Made by a program: the position numbers and the translations under genes. The notes beneath the pieces are model-generated. The model was not told the DNA's origin, searched no databases, and worked only from the letters and a program-made list of their open reading frames with translations. From Bacillota bacterium (GTDB lineage Bacteria > Bacillota > Clostridia > Acetivibrionales > DSM-1351), in contig JAEYHZ010000019.1 in assembly GCA_023409265.1 (NCBI GenBank), positions 1 through 32,124 of the forward strand: a DNA stretch of 32,124 nucleotides, in the 5' to 3' direction. Positions 22,676-31,083 of the stretch are shown here, piece by piece; position 1 is the first letter of the stretch, and the number at the start of each line of letters is the position of its first letter.

Positions 22676-25033
22676 TTACCATCCCTGAACATAGGCTCCG
22701 TTAAAGTCACTTGGTATAAGCAGCTCCTTAACTGTTTCCGAATCAGGGATATCCTCGTACATCTGCAGCGCTTCTGTATATTTTCCCACATTGTAAGACC
22801 AGATTTCGGCTGTAGAATCGTATTCACCATCAACCACCAGCCTGACACCACTTGTAAACGGATCGGTACCGGTGTATGGATATATGGTTGTTTCATCTTC
22901 GAACGCAATAGGAATACTGATTCCCTGGGCCATATCATTATCGCTGTCATATCTGACGGACCATATCCTTTTTCCTATCGGATCTCCATCGGGAGATGTT
23001 GATGTACAAGTGACAGGTATGACCCCGTATCTTTGTAGGGTTTTATCAACTGGATTTTCAAATTCCCGAATATTGCTTTCAGAACCGTTAAAACTCGCTA
23101 TTGGCGCTAAGTCCTCAACTACAGTTATGGTTCTGTCTAGAGTGTTTGAATAATGGACTGCACTATTAAACATATAAGTATTAGTCAAAGACACAGTTAC
23201 TTTGTACTGTCCACTGTCTCTGGTCTGAAATTGTACGGTTTTATGACCTTTTAGGACTGAATTTAAGTCAAAGCCTGTATCAATCCATGAGCCGTTACTA
23301 TATAAATGTGCTTTTCCGTTGACATTTTTATATACCTTACCATCCTCAAGCCTTACCCCATAGTCACCCGTCGCCCCGGTTGAGTAAAGAGGTTCTATTT
23401 TCCAAGTAGTTAAGCTCCAATCAATTGGGTACCTGGTAGCTGACTTGCTTTTTGAAGTATCAAGCGTTATTTTTCTGTTTTCTTTCATCTTATCTGCTAG
23501 AATGTCAATATTAACTTCAGGCTTAGGTTCTATAATTTCTATAATACTATTGTCATACCCTGAACAATTGCCATCATCAACTACCTCTAAACCAATACCG
23601 TATACGCCTATATCCGGATACCACACTGTTCCTTTCTCAGTATCTTGTTCAGCATTATTCAAAGTATTAAACCATGGATTGTCGGGGTCACTTCCGTATG
23701 TGCCGGATATATCCCAAATATAGCGTTCAATATACCCATCCGTATCATAAGATCGGCTGCCGTCAATTAACACATCATCCCCGGCATAAGCTACGGCCGG
23801 ATTATTAATAATCGCAATCGGGTCATAATTTATCTTTTCAGGGGGTTTTGGTGTCGGAACTGTATTGTCAACCTTATACCAAAAAAACACATATGCTTTT
23901 TTATTTGTTGACGATAATGTAACTGTCTGAGAAGTTGCTGTCTGCATTTTTGATTTATCGGGGTTTTCGGATGATGAAAATGTTTGATAAGAACCTTGAA
24001 CTTTATACGATGCCACAGGAGGGTAAGTAACTGTTTTAGGTTTTCCAAATTCTACGCCGGGTATCTCTTGGGAAGTATCAGGAATTTCCTTATTTGTATC
24101 TATATCAAGACACTTGACATAGATGGTTCCTGAATTGGCCGGAGGATCTATTTCATAAACCGTATGTACATTCGATTTATGTGTTTTTCCTCCTGTCGCG
24201 GCATTACGGCCTAGTAAGTAAAAAGTATGTGGCCCTAATTCATTAAGCGTTACCGTTGTTTCAAACCACATTCTATCATTATAATCATCAGAGGGATTAC
24301 CCTGCTCTTCCAGAAAAACATCATCTACAAACCCACCGATATGGTGTACACCTGTTCCCCAGCCTTTGAAGGTTACAGTTGTTCCACGAAGAACCGTTGA
24401 ACCATTAACCGGCAGAGTAATTTCTACATGTGGATCAGGAGCAGGAACTTTTTCTGGCGGTATTGGCACAGTTAATTCAAAGTAGTTATCTTTTGTATTG
24501 TCTTTGAAAGTGTCTGTAAATTCACCAAAATTATTATCAATATCTTCTCTGCTGTATGCATAGGTACTTGTAGGAACTAATTTCCCATTTGTATAACTAT
24601 ATTTGCGAATTATTGCATTTGCTGTAACAGTGCAGCCTTGTTTTACTATTTTATCGAAGGTTGCCTTATCACTTACTGCATCACGTATGCTTTTATAACC
24701 TTTAATACCTGATGTTAAGCCTATGTATTCAGAAGTCAAAGCAAATGTAAAATCTTTACTACCGCTCGTAAACTTAACTTCTGTCAAATCCAATGATACC
24801 GAAATTGAACCCTTTTCATTACTGAACTCAAACTGCCATCCAACACAGAAAGCTTGTAATGGCGATGTAGAAGGAACTGGATTAACAGTCATATATAAAG
24901 CATTGTGTCCCGCACCATCATTAATCAAATACAACACAGTGCTTCCCGACGCTGCAAAAATCGGGACTAATAAATTAAAAATTATGGTAATAATGATTAG
25001 GAAGTTTAATTGTAACTTTAAATGTTTATTCAT
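22676..25033 (-). CDS. Exported multidomain protein with Ig-like, MucBP-like and PKD domains, 785 aa
   Basis: A signal peptide covers residues 1-28 (FLIIITIIFNLLVPIFA). Residues about 30-190 are unassigned. An Ig-like domain lies near 203-295 (HVEITLPVNGSTVLRGTTVT), a MucBP-like repeat near 303-388 (YVKCLDIDTNKEIPD, ending VFFWYKV) and a PKD domain near 403-490 (LIDGSRSYDTDGYIERYIW). Further beta-rich modules follow to the C-terminus. The modules are typical of surface adhesion or binding proteins. It has no sorting signal and could be held by the SLH protein. It ends 22 bp before the 1440-aa gene and begins 11 bp after the SLH gene. Confidence 0.8.
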   Translation of the reverse strand: MNKHLKLQLNFLIIITIIFNLLVPIFAASGSTVLYLINDGAGHNALYMTVNPVPSTSPLQAFCVGWQFEFSNEKGSISVSLDLTEVKFTSGSKDFTFALTSEYIGLTSGIKGYKSIRDAVSDKATFDKIVKQGCTVTANAIIRKYSYTNGKLVPTSTYAYSREDIDNNFGEFTDTFKDNTKDNYFELTVPIPPEKVPAPDPHVEITLPVNGSTVLRGTTVTFKGWGTGVHHIGGFVDDVFLEEQGNPSDDYNDRMWFETTVTLNELGPHTFYLLGRNAATGGKTHKSNVHTVYEIDPPANSGTIYVKCLDIDTNKEIPDTSQEIPGVEFGKPKTVTYPPVASYKVQGSYQTFSSSENPDKSKMQTATSQTVTLSSTNKKAYVFFWYKVDNTVPTPKPPEKINYDPIAIINNPAVAYAGDDVLIDGSRSYDTDGYIERYIWDISGTYGSDPDNPWFNTLNNAEQDTEKGTVWYPDIGVYGIGLEVVDDGNCSGYDNSIIEIIEPKPEVNIDILADKMKENRKITLDTSKSKSATRYPIDWSLTTWKIEPLYSTGATGDYGVRLEDGKVYKNVNGKAHLYSNGSWIDTGFDLNSVLKGHKTVQFQTRDSGQYKVTVSLTNTYMFNSAVHYSNTLDRTITVVEDLAPIASFNGSESNIREFENPVDKTLQRYGVIPVTCTSTSPDGDPIGKRIWSVRYDSDNDMAQGISIPIAFEDETTIYPYTGTDPFTSGVRLVVDGEYDSTAEIWSYNVGKYTEALQMYEDIPDSETVKELLIPSDFNGAYVQGW

Positions 25034-25044
25034 CTTGCCACCCC

Positions 25045-26328
25045 TTACTTGGAGATACGTACATCAGATATAGCATCCATCCTAATAAATTTTAATCCTT
25101 TCTCTTCCGGATAGAACAATATCCTATAATCCTGCTCATACCATGTGTTCAGTACAATTGGTTTTCCTGTTGATCCCACAATTTCAGATTTTAATACATT
25201 ATTGCTTGTTGGGATTAAATATCTATATTTTATTGTTCCTCTTAGTTCTAATGAACCTGTCTCGTTAACTATTATTAATCCTACACAAGTTTGAAACTTT
25301 CCTTCAGAGACAAACTTATTACTTTTTACATATTCTAAATTTCGTTTCAAGGAATTTAAAATGAATACCTGGTCTGCTAGTGAATTAAAACCTTTCTCTA
25401 ATACATCTAATTTTCTATAGTCAGCATTGTACCAAAGGTTCATAAAGTCATTTCCAACCCTTACGACTTCATTAGCTAGTTCGTCCTCAGTCATTCCATA
25501 TTTCGCACCCCAGTTTTTCAGATAAGTAGTTTCTTCTTTCAAGTATTTGTTGCTCTCATATACAGAACCTTTTTTTAAGTACTCCTTATTATTTAAGAGT
25601 ATGGGAGATATACCCTTAACACTCTCCTGCCATTTAGCATATTTTTCAGCTTCTTCTTTCTTCTGTTTTTCTTCTGCTATTTTTTTGTTAAGGTATGCCA
25701 TTTTGTCCGAATTGTAATCATATGCATTAACTACAACCGCAGCTGCTTCAGCTCTTGTAAGCTTGTCATTTGGTTGAAATATTAATTTATTGTCTTTAAG
25801 AGATCCTTGCATTAGGTAATTTAAATATGCAGCAGTTGAATATCCTGAGTTGGTTTTTACGTCTGTATATGGTGTCTTTGTTGTTACATCAGGTTCTACA
25901 TTTAGTGATCTGCACATCATTTCAACTACTTCCTGCCTTGTTATTGCATCATTGGGTCTAAATTTTTTATCTTCAGGTAAGTCTATGATTCCATTGTTCA
26001 ATGCTGCTGTTATGTACCCGGTTGCCCAGCTCTTTTGAGAATCCTCGAAGGGATTACCCTGCATCTGCTTATATCCTTTAACATTACATAAGAAAGTAAC
26101 AAATTCAGCTCGTGTTACCGATTTGTTTGGTTTATATGTTCCGTCGGAATAACCACCGGTGATTTTTAAATCAAGAAGCTTTGTTACATAGGTATAATAC
26201 CAGGATGTTGATTTTACATCTTTGAATGATATATTTGTAGTTGTTTGAGCACTCACAGATGCTATCGGAAGTACTAAAATAGATAATGCTAAAATAAGTA
26301 ATACTACTTTTCTGATTAAGTTTCTCAT
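25045..26328 (-). CDS. S-layer-homology (SLH) domain surface protein, 427 aa
   Basis: A signal peptide (residues 1-27, ending ASVSA) is followed by three SLH repeats: about 33-85 (FKDVKSTSWYYTYVTKLLDL, then NKSVTRAEFVTFL), 90-145 (DAITRQEVVEMMCRSL) and 155-205 (DKLTRAEAAAVVV). SLH triplets bind pyruvylated cell-wall polymer, so it sits on the cell surface. A charged coiled coil (about 212-235) links to a 190-residue C-terminal domain I do not recognise. It is the first gene of the three-gene operon and probably provides the wall anchor. A 265-nt leader precedes it. Confidence 0.88.
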   Translation of the reverse strand: MRNLIRKVVLLILALSILVLPIASVSAQTTTNISFKDVKSTSWYYTYVTKLLDLKITGGYSDGTYKPNKSVTRAEFVTFLCNVKGYKQMQGNPFEDSQKSWATGYITAALNNGIIDLPEDKKFRPNDAITRQEVVEMMCRSLNVEPDVTTKTPYTDVKTNSGYSTAAYLNYLMQGSLKDNKLIFQPNDKLTRAEAAAVVVNAYDYNSDKMAYLNKKIAEEKQKKEEAEKYAKWQESVKGISPILLNNKEYLKKGSVYESNKYLKEETTYLKNWGAKYGMTEDELANEVVRVGNDFMNLWYNADYRKLDVLEKGFNSLADQVFILNSLKRNLEYVKSNKFVSEGKFQTCVGLIIVNETGSLELRGTIKYRYLIPTSNNVLKSEIVGSTGKPIVLNTWYEQDYRILFYPEEKGLKFIRMDAISDVRISK

Positions 26329-26598
26329 ATTAAATTATTCTCCTTTTGATTAATAAAATTGAATGGTATGCGCTTACTTTAAAATCGAATATGAAATAGT
26401 GCTTATTGATCAGATGCCTGCAAGCTACTGCAGTCACTTACTATTGAAAAAGTTTACCTTATATTGTGTGTTCAGGGTGAACTGTTATCCCATCCTCGAT
26501 TATTTTGCCTTAACCAAATTTAGGGACGAAAAGGATGTGCTTTTTGCACCAACATTAACCCCATCACCAAAGATGATGAAAGGATAGATTTTTGTAAT
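26329..26598 (-). other. Long untranslated leader of the SLH operon, possibly structured
   Basis: Between the promoter near 26600 and the SLH start lie about 265 nt without a credible gene. On the minus strand GTGC-aaaaa-GCAC, a CATCC/GGATG pair and an enclosing GGTGA/TCACC pair could form a folded RNA. I could not match it to a known riboswitch. One frame reads GDGVNVGAKSTSFSSLNLV and then two stops before QFTLNTQYKVNFF, so a decayed gene is the alternative. Confidence 0.3.
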
Positions 26599-26627
26599 AT
26601 TATACCATGTATCTTTTACCAATAAAA
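26599..26627 (-). promoter_or_regulatory. Probable promoter of the SLH operon
   Basis: On the minus strand TATAAT (26604-26599) is a perfect -10 box. The sequence 17 bp upstream, TTTTAT, is a weak -35. It is the best promoter match upstream of the three exported-protein genes. The remaining 26628-26801 is AT-rich and shows nothing else. Confidence 0.45.
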
Positions 26628-26801
26628 GTACTTTTTGTAAAAATTTATATTATTTCTGTACGTTTAAAATAAATTTGTTAGAACTAAAAAAATAATGCTA
26701 CCTCTTACAACTGGAACAAAAAATGGAATTTTATAACTTTACTAAGCAATTATGAACTTCTCAAGCATATTGAGAATAGTAATATAGCAATTTTTAGAAT
26801 T

Positions 26802-27575
26802 CTATTTAGGTCTAAGGTCTTTTATAACTATATTAAACATTTGTTTTAGATGAATTTGATACTCATTTAGATTCTGAATTTCTTTTTCTATTCGTTTTCC
26901 ATTTTCAGTAATGATTAACTTGTTATCTTTTAATGAAACTCTACCACTTTCGTTTTCAAGAGAACATAACCTATTTCTCCTAAATCTTGAATCTGGAGAT
27001 GTCTCAAAGTCGAAGCACCTTTCTTTAAAATCGTCCAAACTTCTTTCTTTCAAGGAAAAAGTGTATTCCGGCGAATACTCTGAACCATCTGCTGATTTTA
27101 ACAGTTGATAACCTTCCTCTTCAACTTCAATTATTTTAAAATATCCCTTCAAATCCTTTTGAACAATATCCACTTCAAGCTTTATCGGTTCAAGAAAGCC
27201 ATCTCCAAACCCTACATCCACAAGAAAACAATCTGAGTTTATCAGTGCGGTGATTAGAACATGATCAAATTCATTTCCATCTTCTAAAACTTTTGCAGAA
27301 ATATATTTTACTTCAAAGCCAATTAATGCAAGTAGATGAAATAGTAGCCCATTTAATTCGTAGCAAATGCCACCCCTTTGTTCTTCTACTATCTTTGTCC
27401 ACATTTTTTCAATATCTAATTCAATCTTTTTGTTATCCATAATATTTAGATTTTCAAATGGGATGTTTAGCAAATGCTGCTTATGTATTTTGGTTAATGT
27501 ATCTAAATCAGCAAGTACATTACCTTGTAGTTTTATTCTTTCCAAATATTTCTGTATAAATATATCTCTATCCAA
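26802..27575 (-). CDS. Arylamine N-acetyltransferase, 257 aa
   Basis: The enzyme transfers acetyl from acetyl-CoA to arylamines or hydrazines through a Cys-His-Asp triad. The triad is C71 in RGGICYELN, H105 in FDHVLI and D120 in LVDVGFGDG. LNIPFENL is the family motif near residue 37. Length is normal. TTG 27575 is chosen because GGAGG lies 8 bp upstream; the TTG at 27590 overlaps that site. It stands alone on the minus strand. Physiological substrate unknown; such enzymes can detoxify aromatic amines. Confidence 0.9.
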   Translation of the reverse strand: MDRDIFIQKYLERIKLQGNVLADLDTLTKIHKQHLLNIPFENLNIMDNKKIELDIEKMWTKIVEEQRGGICYELNGLLFHLLALIGFEVKYISAKVLEDGNEFDHVLITALINSDCFLVDVGFGDGFLEPIKLEVDIVQKDLKGYFKIIEVEEEGYQLLKSADGSEYSPEYTFSLKERSLDDFKERCFDFETSPDSRFRRNRLCSLENESGRVSLKDNKLIITENGKRIEKEIQNLNEYQIHLKQMFNIVIKDLRPK

Positions 27576-27642
27576 AACTTTATCCTCCAACTTTTAACTA
27601 TTCGCAATATAATTTAGTTCCAGATATTTGATTACAACTATT

Positions 27643-27669
27643 ATTATAGCTGAAATACTGCTTAATCAA
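27643..27669 (-). promoter_or_regulatory. Possible promoter of the N-acetyltransferase gene
   Basis: On the minus strand TTGATT is followed after 15 bp by TATAAT (27648-27643), about 70 bp before the start codon. The spacing is short, so confidence is modest. Confidence 0.35.
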
Positions 27670-28008
27670 GTTCAATCCTACAAGCAATGCAATTCATATG
27701 TTCAAAACTCTTTCGGTCTCATTTGCTGCTAACAAAAATAGCCTCAATTACTAAAAGTTTTTTTAAAAAGGGATTGCAGCAATACAAGCAGATTGCAGTT
27801 TTGTACCGATTGCATAATAATTATTTATATTAAATTAGTATAATCTATATTTTTTAGCAGTTCAAATGGATTTAAATAGAAAAAGATTATGTATTAATAT
27901 TGCTCCCTCGTACGTGGGAATAATATTTATAATATAAAACCTGACTTAACCGGGTATTTGAATAATTTTTTCCTTTTTCATTAAACTTCCAAGACTTCTA
28001 AAATACTC
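27670..28008. other. Non-coding region between acetyltransferase and acyltransferase genes
   Basis: No gene is seen. At about 27897-27926 an imperfect inverted repeat, ATATT-gct-CCC with GGG-aat-AATAT, encloses TCGTACG, itself nearly palindromic. It may be an operator or a hairpin of unknown role. Confidence 0.3.
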
Positions 28009-28045
28009 GAAAAAAGCTACTTATTTTTTGATTAAATAAGTAGCT
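28009..28045 (-). terminator. Strong intrinsic terminator overlapping the acyltransferase stop
   Basis: AGCTACTTATTT (28015-28026) pairs perfectly with AAATAAGTAGCT (28034-28045), followed on the minus strand by TTTTTC. The 12-bp stem includes the last codons of the acyltransferase-like gene. Confidence 0.85.
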
Positions 28046-28826
28046 GATTAGTTGGTTTAAATCTTTTCCTCGTTTGATGTTCTTCATCAAGCACAGCTTC
28101 TCTTGCTGGAATTCCAGTAAGTGTCTCTAATTCATGCTGGGCTTCAACTACTCTTTCTAACCATAATTGTTTATGATCATCAAAATTTCGGCAGTCTTTT
28201 GGTATAAAAATTGGTTTTCCAAATATTAAACGGTTCTCGGCCCCTTCAACAGCTTGCTCTATAAAAGCCGGTAAAACAGATATACCCAATAATCTGGCTA
28301 ACCAGAATGCTCCTGGTTCGATATCCTCAGCTCTATCTTTATTTATGTCATAAATCGTACCTTGAGAGAATATCAAAAAATGCTTTGGTTTTTCTCCTTC
28401 AGCAAACCACTTGCCTGCAGCTCTCATAGCTGCCATTGATCCAGCAAAACTTTTACGGTCAACTGCAAAAACTTTTTCCAACTCTAATACCGGTTTTAAT
28501 TCTTTAGGTATAGAAACACCATTAAAGCAATCTTCTTTAGCAAAAACAAATAGCTCCGGATAAGTATCTATAACTTGACTCATAAGCTCATAATAATAAC
28601 TCATTACTAGAGGAGCATCAGAATCAGTCAAATGGTTAGCTGCTATTATATAAGAAGTAGCAGTAAAATCTTCCGGTACATTATATGCTTTAAAATTATA
28701 TACTTTTAAAAGTAATTTCTTAGCTTCAATTAATCTATTTCTTAATTTTTCCGGATTATTTACAATACTTAATATTTCTTTTATGTCATTATCATTAAAC
28801 AATGAGCTGGCATTAAACAAATGCAT
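28032..28826 (-). CDS. PlsC-like acyltransferase family protein, 264 aa
   Basis: The NHX4D motif of glycerolipid acyltransferases is present as N64-HLTDS-D70. The second block, usually EGTR, is degenerate: FSQGTIYD (about 153-160), followed by GAFWLARLLGISVLPAFIE as in the family. There are no strong membrane segments. It may acylate lysophosphatidate or another acceptor; the altered EGTR block makes the substrate uncertain. AGGGGG lies 7 bp before the ATG. It is a single gene with its own terminator. Confidence 0.7.
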   Translation of the reverse strand: MHLFNASSLFNDNDIKEILSIVNNPEKLRNRLIEAKKLLLKVYNFKAYNVPEDFTATSYIIAANHLTDSDAPLVMSYYYELMSQVIDTYPELFVFAKEDCFNGVSIPKELKPVLELEKVFAVDRKSFAGSMAAMRAAGKWFAEGEKPKHFLIFSQGTIYDINKDRAEDIEPGAFWLARLLGISVLPAFIEQAVEGAENRLIFGKPIFIPKDCRNFDDHKQLWLERVVEAQHELETLTGIPAREAVLDEEHQTRKRFKPTNQLLI

Positions 28827-29097
28827 GATATTCCCCCTAAATTAATTAAAATTAATTCTACACCGACACTGAAATTATTGCCGATAGTTTATAAAACCCC
28901 TCTTGGATCGTTTTTTAATCGAATTTAATATTCAAATAATTCCATATACTCCCTGAAAGCTGTCGATCAACCAGTAAGTTCAACAATTATGAACATCTCA
29001 TCAGATTGCGAAAAAATAATACTACATACCTTTTAGAATATGCAGTACCTATAGTTCCTTCTTTAAAAAGTTATTGACCTAAATCTAATGTAAATTA

Positions 29098-29658
29098 CTA
29101 AAGGCTACTCTGATTTTGTTTAAATAAGCTATATTCTAATTGGCAATCACATGGCTCTTCAGCAACTAATCTGACATTATATTCCATAGCCTCCACGCAG
29201 CCCATAGCTCTATAAAAAGCCTGCGACTCTTCTGATGAATGGGCAGATATATATAGCTTTTGAGCACCCATCTCTTTTGCTTTATTACACACCAGAGAAA
29301 GTAATTTTTTGCCTATTCCCATGCCGCGTTTTTCGAAAGATGTATGAATGCTTGAAAGTTGCAGATATTCCTTGTGTGAACCAAAAAATTGATTTTCTAA
29401 AGAGGCAAATCCAACAAGCAGATTATTATGAAAAGCGCCAAAAACTGTTCCACCTGTTTTTAAAGTGTTTTTCAAGCACTTAACTAAATATTCATATTCA
29501 TTAGGGCTCCACTGTTCAGTAAAAGCAATCTCTTTTAATATCCATTCCCCTTTTTCTTTACGCCAACATTTATTTACTTCCTGATAGCGATTAAAACTTG
29601 CAAATAACCCTACTCCTATTTCAGCTTCTCTTAACTCTTTATATATAATTTGTTCCAA
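29098..29658 (-). CDS. GNAT-family N-acetyltransferase, 186 aa
   Basis: The acetyl-CoA binding motif is RGMGIGKKLLSLVC, preceded by the beta-strand LQLSSIHTSFE and followed by KLYISAHSSEESQAFYRAMGC, which is the usual GNAT core. The N-terminal 75 residues are specific to this subgroup. TTG 29658 is preferred since CGGGAG lies 8 bp upstream; ATG 29679 has no ribosome site. The acceptor is unknown. It is monocistronic. Confidence 0.8.
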   Translation of the reverse strand: MEQIIYKELREAEIGVGLFASFNRYQEVNKCWRKEKGEWILKEIAFTEQWSPNEYEYLVKCLKNTLKTGGTVFGAFHNNLLVGFASLENQFFGSHKEYLQLSSIHTSFEKRGMGIGKKLLSLVCNKAKEMGAQKLYISAHSSEESQAFYRAMGCVEAMEYNVRLVAEEPCDCQLEYSLFKQNQSSL

Positions 29659-29679
29659 TGTAATTACTCCCGAGAACAT

Positions 29680-30202
29680 ATATAATATTTGTATAATATA
29701 ATCAATTATGAATATTTACACAATGAATACTTTACACAATAAATACTATATCCAGAATCTACTCAAATTTCAATGTTTATTGTAATATTTAGCTATTACG
29801 AATTATCTTATGACTATAACCATATTCAGGAAGTTATGTCCGTCAGCACTATCCGTACGACTTTCATTTTTCACCTTCTCTATTGCTTATCCAATAAATA
29901 TTGTGTAACTAATAAGTTAAACCTTCCAAAGGATTTAAGATATAAAACCCCTGCAACAAAGAATTCAATACAGAAATACCGGCATTAAGAAATGAATTTA
30001 TTTGGGGATTTAAAGCCAAATATCGAACTGCTACTAATTTGTTGACTTTGATGCTATTAAAATAACCTCCAAAAATGATATTTAGCAATCATCCCTTTCC
30101 CAGGCAATCTTTTGTTTTTACCTCCATTCAAGCTTTCTTTTCGACGCTATTTTCTTATTTTACGGCTGAATTTTGGGTATATAAATACCACACTTTCTTA
30201 TT
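29680..30202. other. Non-coding region before cassette B
   Basis: No convincing gene. A plus-strand open stretch ending at 30065 encodes EIPALRNEFIWGFKAKYR and could be a fragment of a lost gene, but I cannot identify it and it has no start. TTGAATGGAGG near 30125 (minus strand) leads nowhere. Confidence 0.3.
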
Positions 30203-30254
30203 AACTGAATGTGCGGTAATAGAATGATTCTTGATTTAGAAAAAATATTCAGCA

Positions 30255-30485
30255 TTATTTTGATTTAATCCTTCTATCTTTTATTTCTCTATATGTCCCA
30301 ATTCCTAATAGTATTAACCCAAGTATAAATAAAGCAATTTCTAAATATTCAGATAAAGTTTCATTCGGTAATATCCTATGCCATTTAAAAAGCCAATGAG
30401 AAAAGATGTTGTCAAGTACGGCTATTAATCCCAAAGATATAAGACTGCCATTTATTAGAATTCTATTTCTTTTGTTATGTTTCAT
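30255..30485 (-). CDS. Small membrane protein, 76 aa
   Basis: Two hydrophobic segments (ILINGSLISLGLIAVLDNIF and YLEIALFILGLILLGIGTY) flank a short loop, followed by a basic tail YREIKDRRIKSK. It resembles half of a DUF2243-type membrane protein, a weak match. ATG 30485 is preferred because GGAAGG lies 5 bp upstream; the longer frame overlaps the SHOCT gene. It starts 1 bp after the stop of the upstream gene. Confidence 0.6.
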   Translation of the reverse strand: MKHNKRNRILINGSLISLGLIAVLDNIFSHWLFKWHRILPNETLSEYLEIALFILGLILLGIGTYREIKDRRIKSK

Positions 30486-30486
30486 A

Positions 30487-30717
30487 CTACCTTCCAAGTA
30501 TTTCAGCCTTTTTCCGTTTATATTCTTCTGAATCAATTTCTCCATTAGCATAACGTTTATTTAATATGTCTATGGCATCAGTATTATTAGAATTATGGCC
30601 TGAACGTCTATGAAATCTCGGTATGCCACAACCTCCACCCCATCCACACCCACGTAGAAAAAACATGCCGATAAAAAACAATATTACAAACAACCAACTC
30701 AGGTCGCCAAATCGCAT
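30487..30717 (-). CDS. Small SHOCT-domain membrane protein, 76 aa
   Basis: A single membrane segment (WLFVILFFIGMFFL) is followed by a Gly/Cys-rich stretch, GCGWGGGCG. The C-terminal SHOCT motif reads AIDILNKRYANGEIDSEEY and then a basic helix. SHOCT is a short oligomerisation or interaction module. GGAGG lies 6-10 bp before the ATG. It is the first of two genes in cassette B. Confidence 0.75.
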   Translation of the reverse strand: MRFGDLSWLFVILFFIGMFFLRGCGWGGGCGIPRFHRRSGHNSNNTDAIDILNKRYANGEIDSEEYKRKKAEILGR

Positions 30718-30859
30718 AAAAAACCTCCGTTATCTTTCTGCTTTTTTTATGTTACCCAAAATTTTTTTATATTATTGATTTTCATCTGGCAACAATTATT
30801 ACCACACTATTCAGTTATCGAAGAGCCTAAATTCTACCGCTTTCTATTCAAATGGCTAC

Positions 30860-31009
30860 TTAATCTACAAGGCGCTCTTCGATACGCTTTAATTTTTCAT
30901 CACTGGATATCTCCGTATCGTTAATAATGTTTAAAAGCACTGTTTTTAGGCTCTCAGCCTCATTCTTTACGTTTTCAATTTGTTTAAAAAGGTTCCACAT
31001 ATTAACCAA
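30860..31009 (-). CDS. Small helical protein between cassettes B and C, 49 aa
   Basis: TTG 31009 follows AAAGGAGC with 8-9 bp spacing; ATG 31000 is also in frame. The product contains LFKQIENVKNEAESLKTVLL and ends DEKLKRIEERLVD, a likely coiled coil. The ribosome site is directly attached to the conserved border block CTATTGCGAA of cassette C. The cassette border may therefore supply its translation signal. Function unknown. Confidence 0.5.
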   Translation of the reverse strand: MVNMWNLFKQIENVKNEAESLKTVLLNIINDTEISSDEKLKRIEERLVD

Positions 31010-31050
31010 TTAAATCCGCTCCTTTCCTTCGCAATAGACTAATTTTGTGC

Positions 31051-31083
31051 AATAAAAAAGCACATTCTTTTTACTGAATGTGC
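31051..31083 (-). terminator. Intrinsic terminator built from the cassette C repeat
   Basis: On the minus strand GCACATT (31083-31077) pairs exactly with AATGTGC (31066-31060), followed by TTTTTTATT. The 5' arm belongs to the terminal inverted repeat. Confidence 0.75.

Larger units (their letters stand above)
30203..30816 (-). mobile_element. Passenger cassette B with terminal inverted repeats
   Basis: AACTGAATGTGCGGTA (30203-30218) faces TACCACACTATTCAGTT (30800-30816). It carries a two-gene minus-strand operon and no transposase. Just inside the right repeat, ATGATTCTTG is shared with cassette C. Outside, ACCACAC (30187-30193) can pair with GTGCGGT (30211-30217), so the repeat again forms one arm of a hairpin. 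Confidence 0.6.

Noticed and set aside
22654..22950. A longer N-terminus for the 1440-aa protein.
   Set aside because: That part overlaps the preceding gene in another frame. A signal peptide and strong ribosome site place the start at 22653.
26363..26587. A 74-aa plus-strand frame upstream of the SLH gene.
   Set aside because: It has no ribosome site or protein-like composition and lies antisense in the leader of the SLH operon.
26440..26600. A cyclic-di-GMP riboswitch ahead of the SLH operon.
   Set aside because: Neither the class I nor the class II conserved core could be matched by eye; only loose similarity was seen.
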